Positions 43,802 to 53,258 are shown, counted from the first letter of the stretch. The stretch: 64,000 nucleotides of DNA from Clostridia bacterium (GCA_003246295.1 QKAS01000072.1:26085-90084), one strand, 5' to 3'. Notes: generated by a model from the sequence alone, not told the origin. Numbers and translations are program-made.

Positions 43802-44998
43802 ATGCATGCAGTTCGAAACATTAGATTATGTACAAAAGATTGTCTTTGCTTATATGTTTGCCCTACTGGGGCAACTGATACAGAAACAGGGCAGATTGAT
43901 GCTTCAAAATGTTTAAGTGGATGCCGTGCATGTGTTGATGCCTGTCCTTCCCATGCAATATCTTTGATTTCTGATGAATTTCCACCTCAACAAGAAAAAA
44001 CGAATTCTGTAAAAAATACACTTCTTTCATTGGCAGAAAGCAAAACCACTCAGGAGAAAATCGCAAAAAATATTGCAGAAACTACAGATAACTCTATTCT
44101 TAGACAACTAGCAGAAGCACTGAGTAAATCAAATCGATTGATGGCAGAGGATCTGCTACGAGAATCGGGGTATATGCTTCCACAAAGCCAAAACGTAACA
44201 AACCTTTTAGGTTCATTACTGAATGAGAATAAGCCGGATGATTTTCCCGAGTCCGCAGTAAGACGATTGTTAGAACTTTTGGATAAGAATAATAAAACAA
44301 AAACTACTTCCACCGGAGAAATGGAGAAAAAAACAATGGAAAAATATCGTTGCAGCGTTTGTGGTTATATTCATGAAGAACCAATGCCTGAGGACTTCAA
44401 ATGTCCTGTGTGCAAGCAACCAGCTTCTGCCTTTGAAAAAATCGAGGAAAAAGTTTCTTCAGTAAACAAATATGTCGGAACTAAAACAGAAAAGAATTTA
44501 ATGGAGGCATTTGCAGGCGAAAGCCAGGCTAGAAATAAATACACATACTTTTCTAATATAGCTTCAAGAGAAGGCTATGACCAGATTTCAGAACTCTTCT
44601 TAAAAACAGCTCGAAATGAGCAGGAGCATGCCAAACTTTGGTATGAAGAACTTGGTAATTTAGGCTCTACTGCCGAAAACCTTTTACATGCTGCGGAGGG
44701 TGAAAATTACGAATGGACAGATATGTATGACCGATTTGCAAAAGATGCTGAAGCGGAAGGATTTACTGAATTAGCTGCAAGATTTCGCAGAGTTGCTGCT
44801 ATTGAAAAAGCCCATGAAGAACGTTACCGTGCTTTACTTAAAAATGTGGAAATGCAACAGGTATTTGAAAAGGGCGAAGAAACCATGTGGGAATGTCGTG
44901 TATGTGGACATCTTGTTATGGGTAAAAAAGCTCCTGAGGTATGTCCCGTATGCAAGTACTCACAGAGTTATTTTGAAGTAAGAAAGGAAAATTATTAG
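43802..44998 (+). CDS. Ferredoxin-rubredoxin-rubrerythrin fusion
   Basis: A 398-residue fusion. The N-terminus is ferredoxin-like with two cysteine clusters ([25 protein letters not shown]). A helical linker follows, then a rubredoxin-like knuckle ([22 protein letters not shown]). Next is a rubrerythrin four-helix diiron domain ([49 protein letters not shown]). It ends with another rubredoxin knuckle ([17 protein letters not shown]). All cysteine and Glu/His ligands look intact. This would be a self-contained NAD(P)H-to-peroxide path with its own electron wires. The first ferredoxin cluster has irregular spacing and may bind only one [4Fe-4S]. Confidence 0.88.
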   Translation: MHAVRNIRLCTKDCLCLYVCPTGATDTETGQIDASKCLSGCRACVDACPSHAISLISDEFPPQQEKTNSVKNTLLSLAESKTTQEKIAKNIAETTDNSILRQLAEALSKSNRLMAEDLLRESGYMLPQSQNVTNLLGSLLNENKPDDFPESAVRRLLELLDKNNKTKTTSTGEMEKKTMEKYRCSVCGYIHEEPMPEDFKCPVCKQPASAFEKIEEKVSSVNKYVGTKTEKNLMEAFAGESQARNKYTYFSNIASREGYDQISELFLKTARNEQEHAKLWYEELGNLGSTAENLLHAAEGENYEWTDMYDRFAKDAEAEGFTELAARFRRVAAIEKAHEERYRALLKNVEMQQVFEKGEETMWECRVCGHLVMGKKAPEVCPVCKYSQSYFEVRKENY

Positions 44999-45010
44999 AT
45001 TCTTGTTTAT

Positions 45011-45053
45011 AAAAAAACTACCGATTGAGTTATTGCCCAATCGGTAGTTTTTC
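45011..45053. terminator. Bidirectional terminator
   Basis: AACTACCGATTG and its exact complement flank a ten-base loop, with A and T runs on both sides. It serves the rubrerythrin operon (+) and the ferritin-like gene (-). Confidence 0.9.
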
Positions 45054-45067
45054 TATTCTTACTATGA

Positions 45068-45733
45068 TTATTCTACGATACAGTTTTCCTGTGAAGTGTT
45101 TCTATTTCCTTGGAATGTATTATTTCCATGTCCATTTCCACCTGTTCCACCATTGCCTTTGCCAGTTTGAATTCCGGTTCCCGATCCATTTCCATTTCCA
45201 CTGCCACCAGTTACTCCATCAACCTGTCTCTGGAATGCTACAAGATGCTTCTCAGATGCATTCATTAACGCTTCGAATACTTCTCTTACATCATCTGGAA
45301 GATTTTCTTTTAAAAAGCTCTCATACATTGCTATATTTTTTTCTTCTGCGTCTACTCCAATCGCATATGCCGCATCTAATGTTTCTGGTACTACAACTAG
45401 GCTTTCCCAATCTTTTTCTGGTACAGAAACATCATATTCTTCAAAAAGTGGCTCTAAAAGACTGATATGAGTAGCTTCTGCCTTAATGATATTGGAAAAA
45501 GGCTTTTGAACACCATAAGTATCCATAATGACATCATATTCTGCCTGCGCTAGATACTCATCTTCAATTGCGTATACAAGCATTTCTTCCAGCGAATATT
45601 CGTTATCCACGGATGCTCCTGCAGCACCTGTATCTGTATTTGCTGCATAAACGGTTGCACCTGTTGTTAATCCTGTTACCAATAACCCAGCTGCCAATAA
45701 TCCACCTGTCATTTTTCTTATTTGTCTTTTCAT
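45068..45733 (-). CDS. Exported ferritin-like DUF2202 protein
   Basis: A 221-residue protein with a signal peptide (KRQIRKMTGGLLAAGLLVTGLTTGATVYAA). A DUF2202-type ferritin-like helical domain follows at about 45-170 (LVYAIEDEYLAQAEYDVIMDTYG, IIKAEATHISLLEPLFEEY, MYESFLKENL, ASEKHLVAFQRQ), with the Glu/His pairs of a metal site. The tail is Gly/Asn-rich. It acts outside the membrane. I start at ATG 45733 because GGAG is nine bases upstream; a nearer upstream ATG is too close to it. It lies downstream of the two-component system and may be its target. Confidence 0.82.
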   Translation of the reverse strand: MKRQIRKMTGGLLAAGLLVTGLTTGATVYAANTDTGAAGASVDNEYSLEEMLVYAIEDEYLAQAEYDVIMDTYGVQKPFSNIIKAEATHISLLEPLFEEYDVSVPEKDWESLVVVPETLDAAYAIGVDAEEKNIAMYESFLKENLPDDVREVFEALMNASEKHLVAFQRQVDGVTGGSGNGNGSGTGIQTGKGNGGTGGNGHGNNTFQGNRNTSQENCIVE

Positions 45734-45870
45734 AGTAAACATCTCCTATTCTGATTTGTAATGCAGATAAATGATTTCATCTGCCATTTCATTGTGATTT
45801 GATTTCTTGTAGTCATTTCTTTTCTACATCCTCAGTATAGGAAAAATTTATGATAGAAGTATGATAGAAC

Positions 45871-47307
45871 TCAGAAAGAAGTATGAGAGTTTTCTTTCTC
45901 TAATTCAAACCAAAATACGGTACCTGCTCCCAACTTACTTTCTACTCCATATGGTACATGATGCATATCTAGAATGCTTTTTACTATGGCAAGACCCAAA
46001 CCAGTTCCATCACCCTTTTTACCATCTGACCGCATTCCTTTGTAATAACGTTCAAACACATGTGCAATATCTTCCTCGGCTATTCCTTCACCCTGATCTC
46101 TCACTTCAATTCTCACCGTTTTTTTATTCGGTATTGCAACCACCACTACTGACTGGTTAGACCTAGAATGACGGAACGCATTTCCGATAAGATTATAGAA
46201 TACTTGTTGAATTTTGTTCTTGTCTCCTAGCAGATTTCCCTCTAATTCCAATACTCCAACCAACTCTAAAGAATGGTCTTTTTCACCAAGTTCAAAATGT
46301 TCTTTGATTGATATAAGCATTTCCTTTAGTGAAAATTTCTCCATTTCTAGTGTTTTTGTCCCCGCCTGTAGCCTAGAGAGATTTAAAATATCTTCCACAA
46401 TGTTTCCTAATCGTTCTGATTCTTCAATAATAATACCTAACTGTTTCTCCCTTTTCTCCTGATTTTCTCCAGTTACATCGCGAAGTGTTTCTGCATAACC
46501 ACGGATTAGTGTCAACGGTGTACGAAGTTCATGGGATACATTTGCAATTAATTCTTTCTGAAGCACATCATTACGTGCAAGTGCCTCTCCCATATCGTTC
46601 ATTCGCTTAGCTAGTTTTCCTATTTCATCATCACTGATAGGATTGATACGTATATGATACTCTCCTTTTGCATAGCTATCTGCCTGTCGGCTAATTTTAG
46701 AAATTGGATTGGCAAAATTTTTAGACAGTTTATAGGAAATGAGCAACGAAACTACAAAAAGAACACAGGTTATAATAATAAGCTGCCTTTTAAGAATATC
46801 TACCGTATCTCCAATAGAAGCCAAAGGCATAGTTACCATCATCACACCCTCTACGGTATTTCCATTCCTTATTGGGATACCAATTATCATGAAATCATAT
46901 CCATATTTTGGATGGGTAACCACCTGTTTTGATTCTTCTCCTTCCATAGCACTTTTAGAAACCTCTAAAAAAGCTTCCTTCATTACCCCTGGCATGTTCG
47001 TATTGCTGCCGGATGTTCCCTGATAGAGTACATTGTAATCATGATCAATGACCTCTACTGATAACTGTTTTTCATATATATAATTTTCTATATTCTGGGG
47101 AATACTTTCTTCATTATTAATCTGCGTTATGTCTGTTAATTCTTCGATTTCTGCAACTATGTTCTCCGCATTTTTCCTTACTTCGCCGATCTCAATCACA
47201 GTATAGAATTTGTCCAAAAAAACAATCTGAAAAAGCCAAAGAAGGACAATAATAACTCCCACTAGTATCATCATCCCAACCCAGAGTTTTGCTCTTATAC
47301 TTTTCAT
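45871..47307 (-). CDS. Sensor histidine kinase
   Basis: A 478-residue membrane kinase. Membrane segments lie near residues 9-30 and 172-192, with an extracytoplasmic sensor loop between. HAMP follows, then the phospho-acceptor HELRTPLTLIRGYAETL near 265, N-box NLIGNAFRHSR, and ATP lid FERYYKGMRSDGKKGDGTGLGLAIVKS. Its start overlaps the response regulator stop by four bases (ATGA), so the pair is coupled. The signal is unknown; the setting suggests envelope, metal or redox stress. Confidence 0.92.
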   Translation of the reverse strand: MKSIRAKLWVGMMILVGVIIVLLWLFQIVFLDKFYTVIEIGEVRKNAENIVAEIEELTDITQINNEESIPQNIENYIYEKQLSVEVIDHDYNVLYQGTSGSNTNMPGVMKEAFLEVSKSAMEGEESKQVVTHPKYGYDFMIIGIPIRNGNTVEGVMMVTMPLASIGDTVDILKRQLIIITCVLFVVSLLISYKLSKNFANPISKISRQADSYAKGEYHIRINPISDDEIGKLAKRMNDMGEALARNDVLQKELIANVSHELRTPLTLIRGYAETLRDVTGENQEKREKQLGIIIEESERLGNIVEDILNLSRLQAGTKTLEMEKFSLKEMLISIKEHFELGEKDHSLELVGVLELEGNLLGDKNKIQQVFYNLIGNAFRHSRSNQSVVVVAIPNKKTVRIEVRDQGEGIAEEDIAHVFERYYKGMRSDGKKGDGTGLGLAIVKSILDMHHVPYGVESKLGAGTVFWFELEKENSHTSF

Positions 47308-47999
47308 CTATTTTCCTCCGCTTGAAATTTGTATCCAATTCCCCAAGCTGTTGTAATCCATTTTCGATATTTTCCTAGTGTTTCTCTAAGCATTTTTATA
47401 TGGGTATCCACCGTTCTAACATCACCTAAAAATTCATATCCCCACACCTGATTTAGAAGTTGTTCTCTCGAAAAAACCTTTCCCTGATTATTCACAAAAA
47501 AAGAAAACAAATCATATTCTTTTGGAGTCATGCTTAACAATTCCTTCCCTAAGTAGACACTCCTTGCATCAAAATCAATCAAAACCTCTTCTATTTGTAG
47601 TCTATTTAGTTTTTCCGGTTCTTCGACTACTTTGTTACTTCTTCCTAAAATTGCTTTTAACCTTGCAAGCAATTCTTTGGGGCTGAAAGGTTTCACCATA
47701 TAATCATCCACTCCAAGTTCGAAACCAAAGAGCTTATCATATTCCTCACCCCTTGCTGTCAACATAATGATTGGCACACTTGAAGACGACCTTATTTCCC
47801 GACATACTTTCCAACCATCCATTTTCGGAAGCATCACGTCTAGTATAACTAGCGATATCATATGATTTTTAAATTTATTCAGTCCATCTACGCCGTCTAT
47901 CGCCTCAATCACTTCAAAATCCTCTAGTACAAGATATTCTTTTATAATATCACGGATTCCCTGCTCATCATCTACTACCAATATCTGTTTTTTATCCAT
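47304..47999 (-). CDS. OmpR-family response regulator
   Basis: A 231-residue regulator. The receiver domain has the acidic pair in VVDDEQG, phospho-acceptor Asp in LVILDVMLPKMDGW and the Lys in VKPFSPKEL. The winged-helix output domain follows (SMTPKEYDLFSFFVNNQGKVFSREQLLNQVWGY, VRTVDTHIKMLRETLG). It is the first gene of the two-component operon, divergent from trxB-like. Confidence 0.93.
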   Translation of the reverse strand: MDKKQILVVDDEQGIRDIIKEYLVLEDFEVIEAIDGVDGLNKFKNHMISLVILDVMLPKMDGWKVCREIRSSSSVPIIMLTARGEEYDKLFGFELGVDDYMVKPFSPKELLARLKAILGRSNKVVEEPEKLNRLQIEEVLIDFDARSVYLGKELLSMTPKEYDLFSFFVNNQGKVFSREQLLNQVWGYEFLGDVRTVDTHIKMLRETLGKYRKWITTAWGIGYKFQAEENR

Positions 48000-48097
48000 A
48001 CTTTACTCCCTTCATCCTTTTACTACATCACAATATGAATCCAGATTTATATGTCTTAATTATACTACGAATAGTCTTAATATAAAATCAGATTCCA

Positions 48098-48140
48098 TGT
48101 GATACTGTCACAGAACTATTAGAAGTATTATTGCTATAAT
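48098..48140 (+). promoter_or_regulatory. TrxB-like operon promoter with TGTGA-N5-TCACA site
   Basis: TATAAT at 48135-48140 has no good -35. An inverted repeat TGTGA-TACTG-TCACA (48098-48112) sits where an activator would bind. The shape recalls CRP/FNR sites, with one base less in the spacer. Confidence 0.4.
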
Positions 48141-48173
48141 CTACACAGTCAAAGAGAAAGGTGGAAATTAATT

Positions 48174-49049
48174 ATGGCGAATGTAATTATAATTGGTAAT
48201 GGTCCTGCAGGTGTCTCGACTGCACTATATACAACAAGAGCAGGTATCAACACAATGATTATAGGCAAAGATCATGGTGCTTTAGGTAAAGCCTCTGAAA
48301 TAGAAAATTATTATGGTTTCAGTCAGCCAATATCTGGAAAGGATCTGATTTCAGGAGGAATGGAAGGGGCACGCAGACTGGGTGCAGAAATAATATCAGA
48401 TGAGGTTTTAGGAATATCTTATGGTGATAAATTAACTGTAATCACAGAAGGTGGGGAATACGAGGCAGACAGTGTTGTTCTTGCCACAGGTACTTCCAGA
48501 ATGGCTCCTAAAATCAAAGGTTTAAAAGAATATGAAGGTCATGGTATTAGTTACTGTGCCGTATGTGATGCTTTCTTCTATAGAGGAAAGGACGTAGCTG
48601 TTTTAGGTAATGGAAATTATGCATTGCATGAAGCTTTGGAATTACTTCCTACTTCAAGTTCTGTCACTATTCTTACGAATGGAAAAGAACCTGATTTTCA
48701 AGTCCCCGAAAATATTAAAGTGAATACCAATATCATTGATTTAATTGGTGGAAATGATGTAGTCGAAGAAGTCCATTTCCAGAACGGGGAAATGATTCAG
48801 GTTTCTGGTCTTTTTGTAGCAATTGGTGTGGCTGGAAGTACTGATCTGGCAAAAAAAATTGGCGCTGAAACGCAAAACAATAAAATCATAGTTGATGAAA
48901 ATATGTCAACTAATATACCTGGTCTTTATGCTGCTGGAGACTGCACTGGTGGATTATTACAAATATCAAAAGCGGTGTATGAAGGTGCAAAGGCAGGTAC
49001 AGAAATAATAAAGTACTTAAGAAAAAATAGCAAAAAAATCAGTGCATAA
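48174..49049 (+). CDS. Thioredoxin-reductase-like flavoprotein
   Basis: A 291-residue pyridine nucleotide-disulfide oxidoreductase of the TrxB group: FAD motif GNGPAGVSTALYTTRAG, redox pair C128-A-V-C131 followed by D, NAD(P) region AVLGNGNYALHEAL, and AAGDCTGGLLQISKAVYEGAKAG. It is shorter than classic TrxB (about 310) and its NAD(P) motif departs from GxGxxA, so the electron donor may differ. It heads the unit with DUF6132 and the split permease, suggesting a thiol-linked transport or detoxification role. Confidence 0.85.
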   Translation: MANVIIIGNGPAGVSTALYTTRAGINTMIIGKDHGALGKASEIENYYGFSQPISGKDLISGGMEGARRLGAEIISDEVLGISYGDKLTVITEGGEYEADSVVLATGTSRMAPKIKGLKEYEGHGISYCAVCDAFFYRGKDVAVLGNGNYALHEALELLPTSSSVTILTNGKEPDFQVPENIKVNTNIIDLIGGNDVVEEVHFQNGEMIQVSGLFVAIGVAGSTDLAKKIGAETQNNKIIVDENMSTNIPGLYAAGDCTGGLLQISKAVYEGAKAGTEIIKYLRKNSKKISA

Positions 49050-49070
49050 AACATAAAGGAGGATTTTAAA

Positions 49071-49235
49071 ATGATACTAAAACTAATTGCTGGTGCTGTC
49101 ATCGGCGGATTTTTGGGATATCTCTACCATAAAAAAGTAGGCTGTAAGAGTGGAACATGTCCTATCACCTCAAGCCGAAATGGTTCCACTATATATGGAG
49201 CTATTATTGGTTTATTATTAAGCAGTTCATTCTAA
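49071..49235 (+). CDS. DUF6132-like small membrane protein
   Basis: A 54-residue protein with two hydrophobic segments (LKLIAGAVIGGFLGYLYH and GSTIYGAIIGLLLSS) around a loop VGCKSGTCPITSS that carries two cysteines. RBS AAAGGAGG precedes the ATG. It lies between the TrxB-like gene and the split permease, and its cysteines could exchange with either. Family name from memory of the loop pattern. Confidence 0.65.
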   Translation: MILKLIAGAVIGGFLGYLYHKKVGCKSGTCPITSSRNGSTIYGAIIGLLLSSSF

Positions 49236-49284
49236 AGAATTATTTCAGATGTCACATGTAATAAAAAAATAAGGAGGTAATCCC

Positions 49285-49764
49285 ATGGATTCCTATATCT
49301 TCTATGGACTTGCCATTGTCCTCTTAATTCTATCTTTCGTAAAGGATAAGAAAAAGACAAAAATGGCATTAAAGAAAGCTTGGAAAGCTTTTGAAAATAT
49401 CCTTCCAGAATTTCTCGTCGTAATTTTATTGGTAGGGTTTTTACTTGCAATTCTGAATCCTGAAACCATCTCTAAAATCATTGGAGCTGAATCCGGATGG
49501 TTTGGTGTTATACTTGCAGGAATTATTGGATCTGTAACCTTGATTCCTGGATTCGTAGCGTTTCCAACTGCTGCAATTCTTTTGGAAAACGGTGCGGGTT
49601 ACATGCAGATTGCAGCTTTTGTGTCAACACTTATGATGGTTGGTATTATTACAATTCCAGTAGAAATCAAATATTTTGGTAAGAAAATTTCGATTCTAAG
49701 AAATGTATTAGCGTTTTTCTTTTCCTTCCTTGTAGCTGCAATAATCGGAATGGTGGTGATGTAA
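49285..49764 (+). CDS. Split permease, first half
   Basis: A 159-residue membrane protein with about four segments. EFLVVILLVGFLLAILNPETISKIIG, then GWFGVILAGIIGSVTLIPGFVAFPTAAILLENG, is the repeat signature of the COG0701-type permeases (relatives of ArsP/YraQ). The stop abuts the start of the second half, so the two form one transporter. Candidate substrates are metalloids or thiol-bound metals; nothing in the sequence fixes this. Confidence 0.75.
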   Translation: MDSYIFYGLAIVLLILSFVKDKKKTKMALKKAWKAFENILPEFLVVILLVGFLLAILNPETISKIIGAESGWFGVILAGIIGSVTLIPGFVAFPTAAILLENGAGYMQIAAFVSTLMMVGIITIPVEIKYFGKKISILRNVLAFFFSFLVAAIIGMVVM

Positions 49765-50301
49765 ATGAAAAAATTACTGAAAAGATATCGTGTGTTTCTC
49801 ATTGTCCTTGTGGCAATGATAATATTAACCATTGTTAACCAGCAATTAGGAATAAAAGCACTTCTCATTACTGGGAATTCTGTGAAAGAAATGCTGTTAG
49901 TCATACCTCCTATCTTCCTTCTTCTGGGTCTGCTTGATGTCTGGGTTCCAAGAGAAACCATGATAAAATACATGGGGGAAGGATCCGGACTTAAAGGTGT
50001 ATTGTTGGCTATTTTTATAGGTTCTGCTGCGGCAGGTCCTCTATATGGTGCTTTCCCTGTTGCTGCTGTCTTTATGAAAAAAGGTGTGAAGTTTATGAAT
50101 ATCCTGATTTTTATAGGTGCCTGGTCTACTACCAAAATCCCTATGTTCCTTTTTGAAATGGCAGCTTTAGGCAATAAATTTGCCATATCAAGGCTTCTCA
50201 TCGATATACCAGGAATTATTATTCTTGCATTTATTTTATCAAAAATGGTATCAAAAAAAGAAGTAGAAGCAATTTATGAAAATGCAAAATCAATTGAATA
50301 G
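49765..50301 (+). CDS. Split permease, second half
   Basis: A 178-residue membrane protein with about five segments. MLLVIPPIFLLLGLLDVWVPRETMIKYMGEGSG, then FIGSAAAGPLYGAFPVAAVFMKKG, mirrors the first half and gives the inverted-repeat fold of the family. It starts directly after the preceding stop. No obvious terminator follows; the next promoter (NifX-like gene) begins 30 bases later. Confidence 0.75.
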   Translation: MKKLLKRYRVFLIVLVAMIILTIVNQQLGIKALLITGNSVKEMLLVIPPIFLLLGLLDVWVPRETMIKYMGEGSGLKGVLLAIFIGSAAAGPLYGAFPVAAVFMKKGVKFMNILIFIGAWSTTKIPMFLFEMAALGNKFAISRLLIDIPGIIILAFILSKMVSKKEVEAIYENAKSIE

Positions 50302-50331
50302 TAAGAATCGCTGTGAATGGATTATTAATTA

Positions 50332-50360
50332 TTGACATATGCCAAAAATAGATTTAATAT
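50332..50360 (+). promoter_or_regulatory. NifX-like gene promoter with ACATATGCC site
   Basis: TTGACA (50332-50337), 17-base spacer, TAATAT (50355-50360). The -35 runs into ATATGCCAAAA, the sequence shared with the promoters at 57694 and 60641. Confidence 0.7.
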
Positions 50361-50428
50361 ATTATCTTGTGAGCATTCAATTTTACCATAATATTGTTAT
50401 GCCAATAACCAATCAAAGGAGTTTTATT

Positions 50429-50785
50429 ATGAAAATAGCATTACCTTCACGAGACGATCTCATTGACAGCCATTTTGGCCATTGCGAATACTTTACCGTT
50501 TTCACTACAAATGACTCGGAAATCATACACCAGGAAATCATTCCATCTCCAGCAGGTTGTGGATGTAAATCTAACATTGCATCTGTTCTTGCAGAAATAG
50601 GTGTAACTATGATGCTTGCTGGCAATATGGGAGATGGCGCTGTAAATGTTTTAAACAACTCAGGTATTGAAGTAGTTCGAGGATGTTCGGGTTCCGTAAA
50701 AGAAGTTGCTCTCGCATGGCTTGCAGGAACTTTAACGGATTCAGGAGACTCTTGCCACGAGCATGAGCATGGATGTCAACACTAA
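50429..50785 (+). CDS. NifX/ORP-like dinitrogenase Fe-Mo cofactor-type protein
   Basis: A 118-residue protein: MKIALPSRDDLIDSHFGHCEYFTVF, GCGCKSNIASVLAEIGVTMMLAGNMGDGAVNVL and EVVRGCSGSVKEVALAWLAG are the family marks. The C-terminal tail, CHEHEHGCQH, is a likely metal-binding site. Related proteins carry Fe-Mo or Mo-Cu clusters (orange protein) and usually neighbour DUF134, DUF5320 and Mrp genes, all found here. There are no nitrogenase genes, so it is not for nitrogen fixation. I start at ATG 50429 behind AAAGGAG. Confidence 0.85.
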   Translation: MKIALPSRDDLIDSHFGHCEYFTVFTTNDSEIIHQEIIPSPAGCGCKSNIASVLAEIGVTMMLAGNMGDGAVNVLNNSGIEVVRGCSGSVKEVALAWLAGTLTDSGDSCHEHEHGCQH

Positions 50786-50810
50786 TTTCTATTAATTAAC
50801 TAAAAATAGC

Positions 50811-50854
50811 GAAAACCTCCAGCATATCATTTTTATTGATGGCTAGAGGTTTTC
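50811..50854. terminator. Bidirectional terminator
   Basis: GAAAACCTC and GAGGTTTTC flank a partly paired loop between the NifX-like gene (+) and the DUF134 gene (-). Confidence 0.8.
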
Positions 50855-50866
50855 ATTATATCCATA

Positions 50867-51166
50867 TTACTCATTTTTTTCATCAATCTGATAACTGCCG
50901 CCTTCGATTTTCAAGACAATTCCATTTACCAATAAATCAGCAATTTTATATCTTGCATCCCTATATAGTTTTTGAACTGTAATTCGTCCGACATGCATTC
51001 TCTGTGCACATTCTTCCTGCCTTAGACCTTCTACATCAATTAGCCTAATTGTTTCATACTCTTCTATGGACATTAAAATGCTATTTTTATTTGAAGCATT
51101 AATTGGTCCATATAATCTATGCTCTGGCAATCCGTTAACTATTTTCAGCTTTTTTGGTCTTGACAT
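50867..51166 (-). CDS. DUF134 regulator, short form
   Basis: A 99-residue DUF134 protein (MSRPKKLKIVNGLPEH, then IEEYETIRLIDVEGLRQEECAQRMHVGRITVQKLYRDARYKIADLLVNG), an HTH related to sigma region 4. It lies 41 bases downstream of thrS on the same strand. It lacks the C-terminal cysteine cluster of its longer paralog at 57856-58332. A candidate for binding the shared ATATGCCC site. Confidence 0.85.
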   Translation of the reverse strand: MSRPKKLKIVNGLPEHRLYGPINASNKNSILMSIEEYETIRLIDVEGLRQEECAQRMHVGRITVQKLYRDARYKIADLLVNGIVLKIEGGSYQIDEKNE

Positions 51167-51207
51167 TACAACTCGCTCCTTATCAAATTCACTACTATGA
51201 ATGCATT

Positions 51208-53100
51208 CTATTTATCGCTTTCTATATGCTCAATAACACTTTCAAAACTCAGTGCTCCAATATCGCCTTGCTCTCTACTTCTTACTGAAAACATACCAGA
51301 CTGGGCTTCCTTTTCCCCAAGAATAATCATATATGGAACCTTCTCTAGTTGTGCTTCTCGAATCTTATATCCAATCTTTTCATCACGTTCATCCATTTCA
51401 CATCGGATTCCTTTTTCTTTAAACTTCATCAATACATCTTTCGAGTAAGCACTAAACTTTTCTGAAATAGGAAGAATTTTAATCTGTACAGGAGCCAGCC
51501 ATACAGGAAACTTTCCGGCATAATGTTCAATCAAAATACCAATGAACCTCTCAATGGAACCAAAAACCACTCTGTGTATCATAATTGGTCTATGCTTTTC
51601 GCCATCAGCACCAATATACTCCGCTTCAAAACGCAACGGTAGTTGGAAATCCAACTGAATTGTTCCACACTGCCAAGTTCTACCTATGGAATCTTCTAAA
51701 TGGAAATCAATCTTGGGACCATAAAATGCTCCGTCTCCTTCATTTATTACATAATTCATTTGAAGTTCATCAAGTGCTCTCTTTAAACCTGCTGTTGCAA
51801 TTTCCCAATCTTCATCGCTGCCAATACTGTTCTCTGGTTTTGTAGAAAGTTCAACGTGATACTTGAATCCAAACTTACTGTAGACTTCATCAATGAGACG
51901 AACAACACCTTTAATCTCATCGGTTATCTGTTCCTTTGTCATATAAATATGAGCATCATCCTGTGTAAAACAACGCACCCTCATAAGCCCATGTAATGCA
52001 CCTGATTTTTCATGTCTGTGTACTAGTCCTAGTTCTCCCATTCTGATAGGTAGCTCTTTATAGGAATGAGGTACTGATTTGTAAACAAGCATTCCTCCAG
52101 GACAATTCATTGGCTTTATTGCAAAATCTTCACCGTCAATTTTTGTAGTATACATATTGTCCTTATAATGATCCCAGTGTCCAGATGTTTCCCACAATTC
52201 TCTATTCAGCATAATTGGTGTTGAAATTTCAACGTATCCTTCTCTCTCATGGAGTTTTCTCCAATAGTCTATTAAAAGATTTTTTAGAGTCATTCCTTTT
52301 GGAAGGAAAAATGGGAAGCCTGGACCTTCATCCATTATTGTAAACAGTCCAAGCTCCTTTCCTAATTTTCTATGATCTCGTTTTTTTGCTTCTTCAATTC
52401 TTGTTAAGTAGTCCTCTAATTCAGAATTCTTAGCAAATGAAGTCCCGTAAATTCTTGTAAGCATCTTGTTTTTTTCACTTCCCCTCCAATATGCACCCGC
52501 AACAGAGGTCAGTTTAAATGCCTTTACATTTTTAGTACTTAGCAAATGCGGACCCGCACATAAATCCACAAATTCTCCTTGTTTATAAAAGCTTATCTCT
52601 TCATCTTCTGGTAAATCTTCGATAAGTTCAACTTTATATTTTTCTCCTCTTTCCTCCTGCATAAATGCAATTGCATCTGCTCGATTTAGAGTAAATCTGT
52701 GTATTTCAAAATTCTCCTTTACGATCTTCTTCATTTCGCTTTCTACAGCTTCCAAATCTTCATTGGTAAATGCATTTTTAAAATCAAAGTCATAATAGAA
52801 ACCATCTTCAATAGAAGGACCAATCGCAAGTTCTGTATTTGGATACAACCTCTTTACAGCCTGTGCTAAAATATGGGATGTAGTATGCCTAAATGCTGAT
52901 TTTCCATTTTCATTTTCAAATGTTAATATAGAAAGAGTACAATCCTTGCTTAGAACATACCTTAAATCAACGATATTCCCATCAACTTCTCCAGCACATG
53001 CTACACGTGCTAAGCCCTCACTCAGCTCCTTTGCGACCTCAAAAACCGATACTAGATTTTCATATTTTCTCACTGAACCATCTTTTAATTGAATTTTCAC
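51208..53100 (-). CDS. thrS: Threonyl-tRNA synthetase
   Basis: A 630-residue complete enzyme: TGS domain (1-60), editing domain (HTTSHILAQAVKRLYP ... CAGPHLLST), class II catalytic core (GEKNKMLTRIYGTSF, IMLNRELWETSGHW, KPMNCPGGM, DDAHIYM, MIHRVVFGSIERFI) and anticodon domain (LPISEKFSAY). The zinc ligands Cys in MNCPGG and His in DDAHIY and MIHR are all present, so it is zinc-dependent. Start is GTG 53100 with AAAGGAG ten bases upstream. There is no T-box leader; a terminator separates it from metK. The accessory setting suggests a second copy beside a chromosomal thrS. Confidence 0.93.
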   Translation of the reverse strand: MKIQLKDGSVRKYENLVSVFEVAKELSEGLARVACAGEVDGNIVDLRYVLSKDCTLSILTFENENGKSAFRHTTSHILAQAVKRLYPNTELAIGPSIEDGFYYDFDFKNAFTNEDLEAVESEMKKIVKENFEIHRFTLNRADAIAFMQEERGEKYKVELIEDLPEDEEISFYKQGEFVDLCAGPHLLSTKNVKAFKLTSVAGAYWRGSEKNKMLTRIYGTSFAKNSELEDYLTRIEEAKKRDHRKLGKELGLFTIMDEGPGFPFFLPKGMTLKNLLIDYWRKLHEREGYVEISTPIMLNRELWETSGHWDHYKDNMYTTKIDGEDFAIKPMNCPGGMLVYKSVPHSYKELPIRMGELGLVHRHEKSGALHGLMRVRCFTQDDAHIYMTKEQITDEIKGVVRLIDEVYSKFGFKYHVELSTKPENSIGSDEDWEIATAGLKRALDELQMNYVINEGDGAFYGPKIDFHLEDSIGRTWQCGTIQLDFQLPLRFEAEYIGADGEKHRPIMIHRVVFGSIERFIGILIEHYAGKFPVWLAPVQIKILPISEKFSAYSKDVLMKFKEKGIRCEMDERDEKIGYKIREAQLEKVPYMIILGEKEAQSGMFSVRSREQGDIGALSFESVIEHIESDK

Positions 53101-53128
53101 AGGCTTCTTGCTCCTTTATTTTTGATTT

Positions 53129-53182
53129 AAAAACACCCTTAAATAAAAAGACATCTCTTTTGTCCATTTACCTAAGGGCGCC
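53129..53182 (-). terminator. Terminator/attenuator between metK and thrS
   Basis: A long stem (GCGCCCTTA with TAAGGGTGT, G-T pairs included, extended by GACA/TGTC) followed by five T. It ends the NifU-to-MetK operon; readthrough or a promoter within this gap must supply thrS. No T-box consensus is present. Confidence 0.7.
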
Positions 53183-53258
53183 TAATTATAAGCTACTTTT
53201 CTTTTCAAAATCTTTATACATCAAGCTTGGCTAAATTCCTAACTAATCCTTTCAATTA

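Noticed and set aside
51208..53100. Zinc-independent ThrRS paralog
   Set aside because: All three zinc ligands of ThrRS are present in the expected motifs.
53101..53258. T-box riboswitch before thrS
   Set aside because: The conserved T-box antiterminator sequence is absent; only a plain long hairpin with T run is seen.
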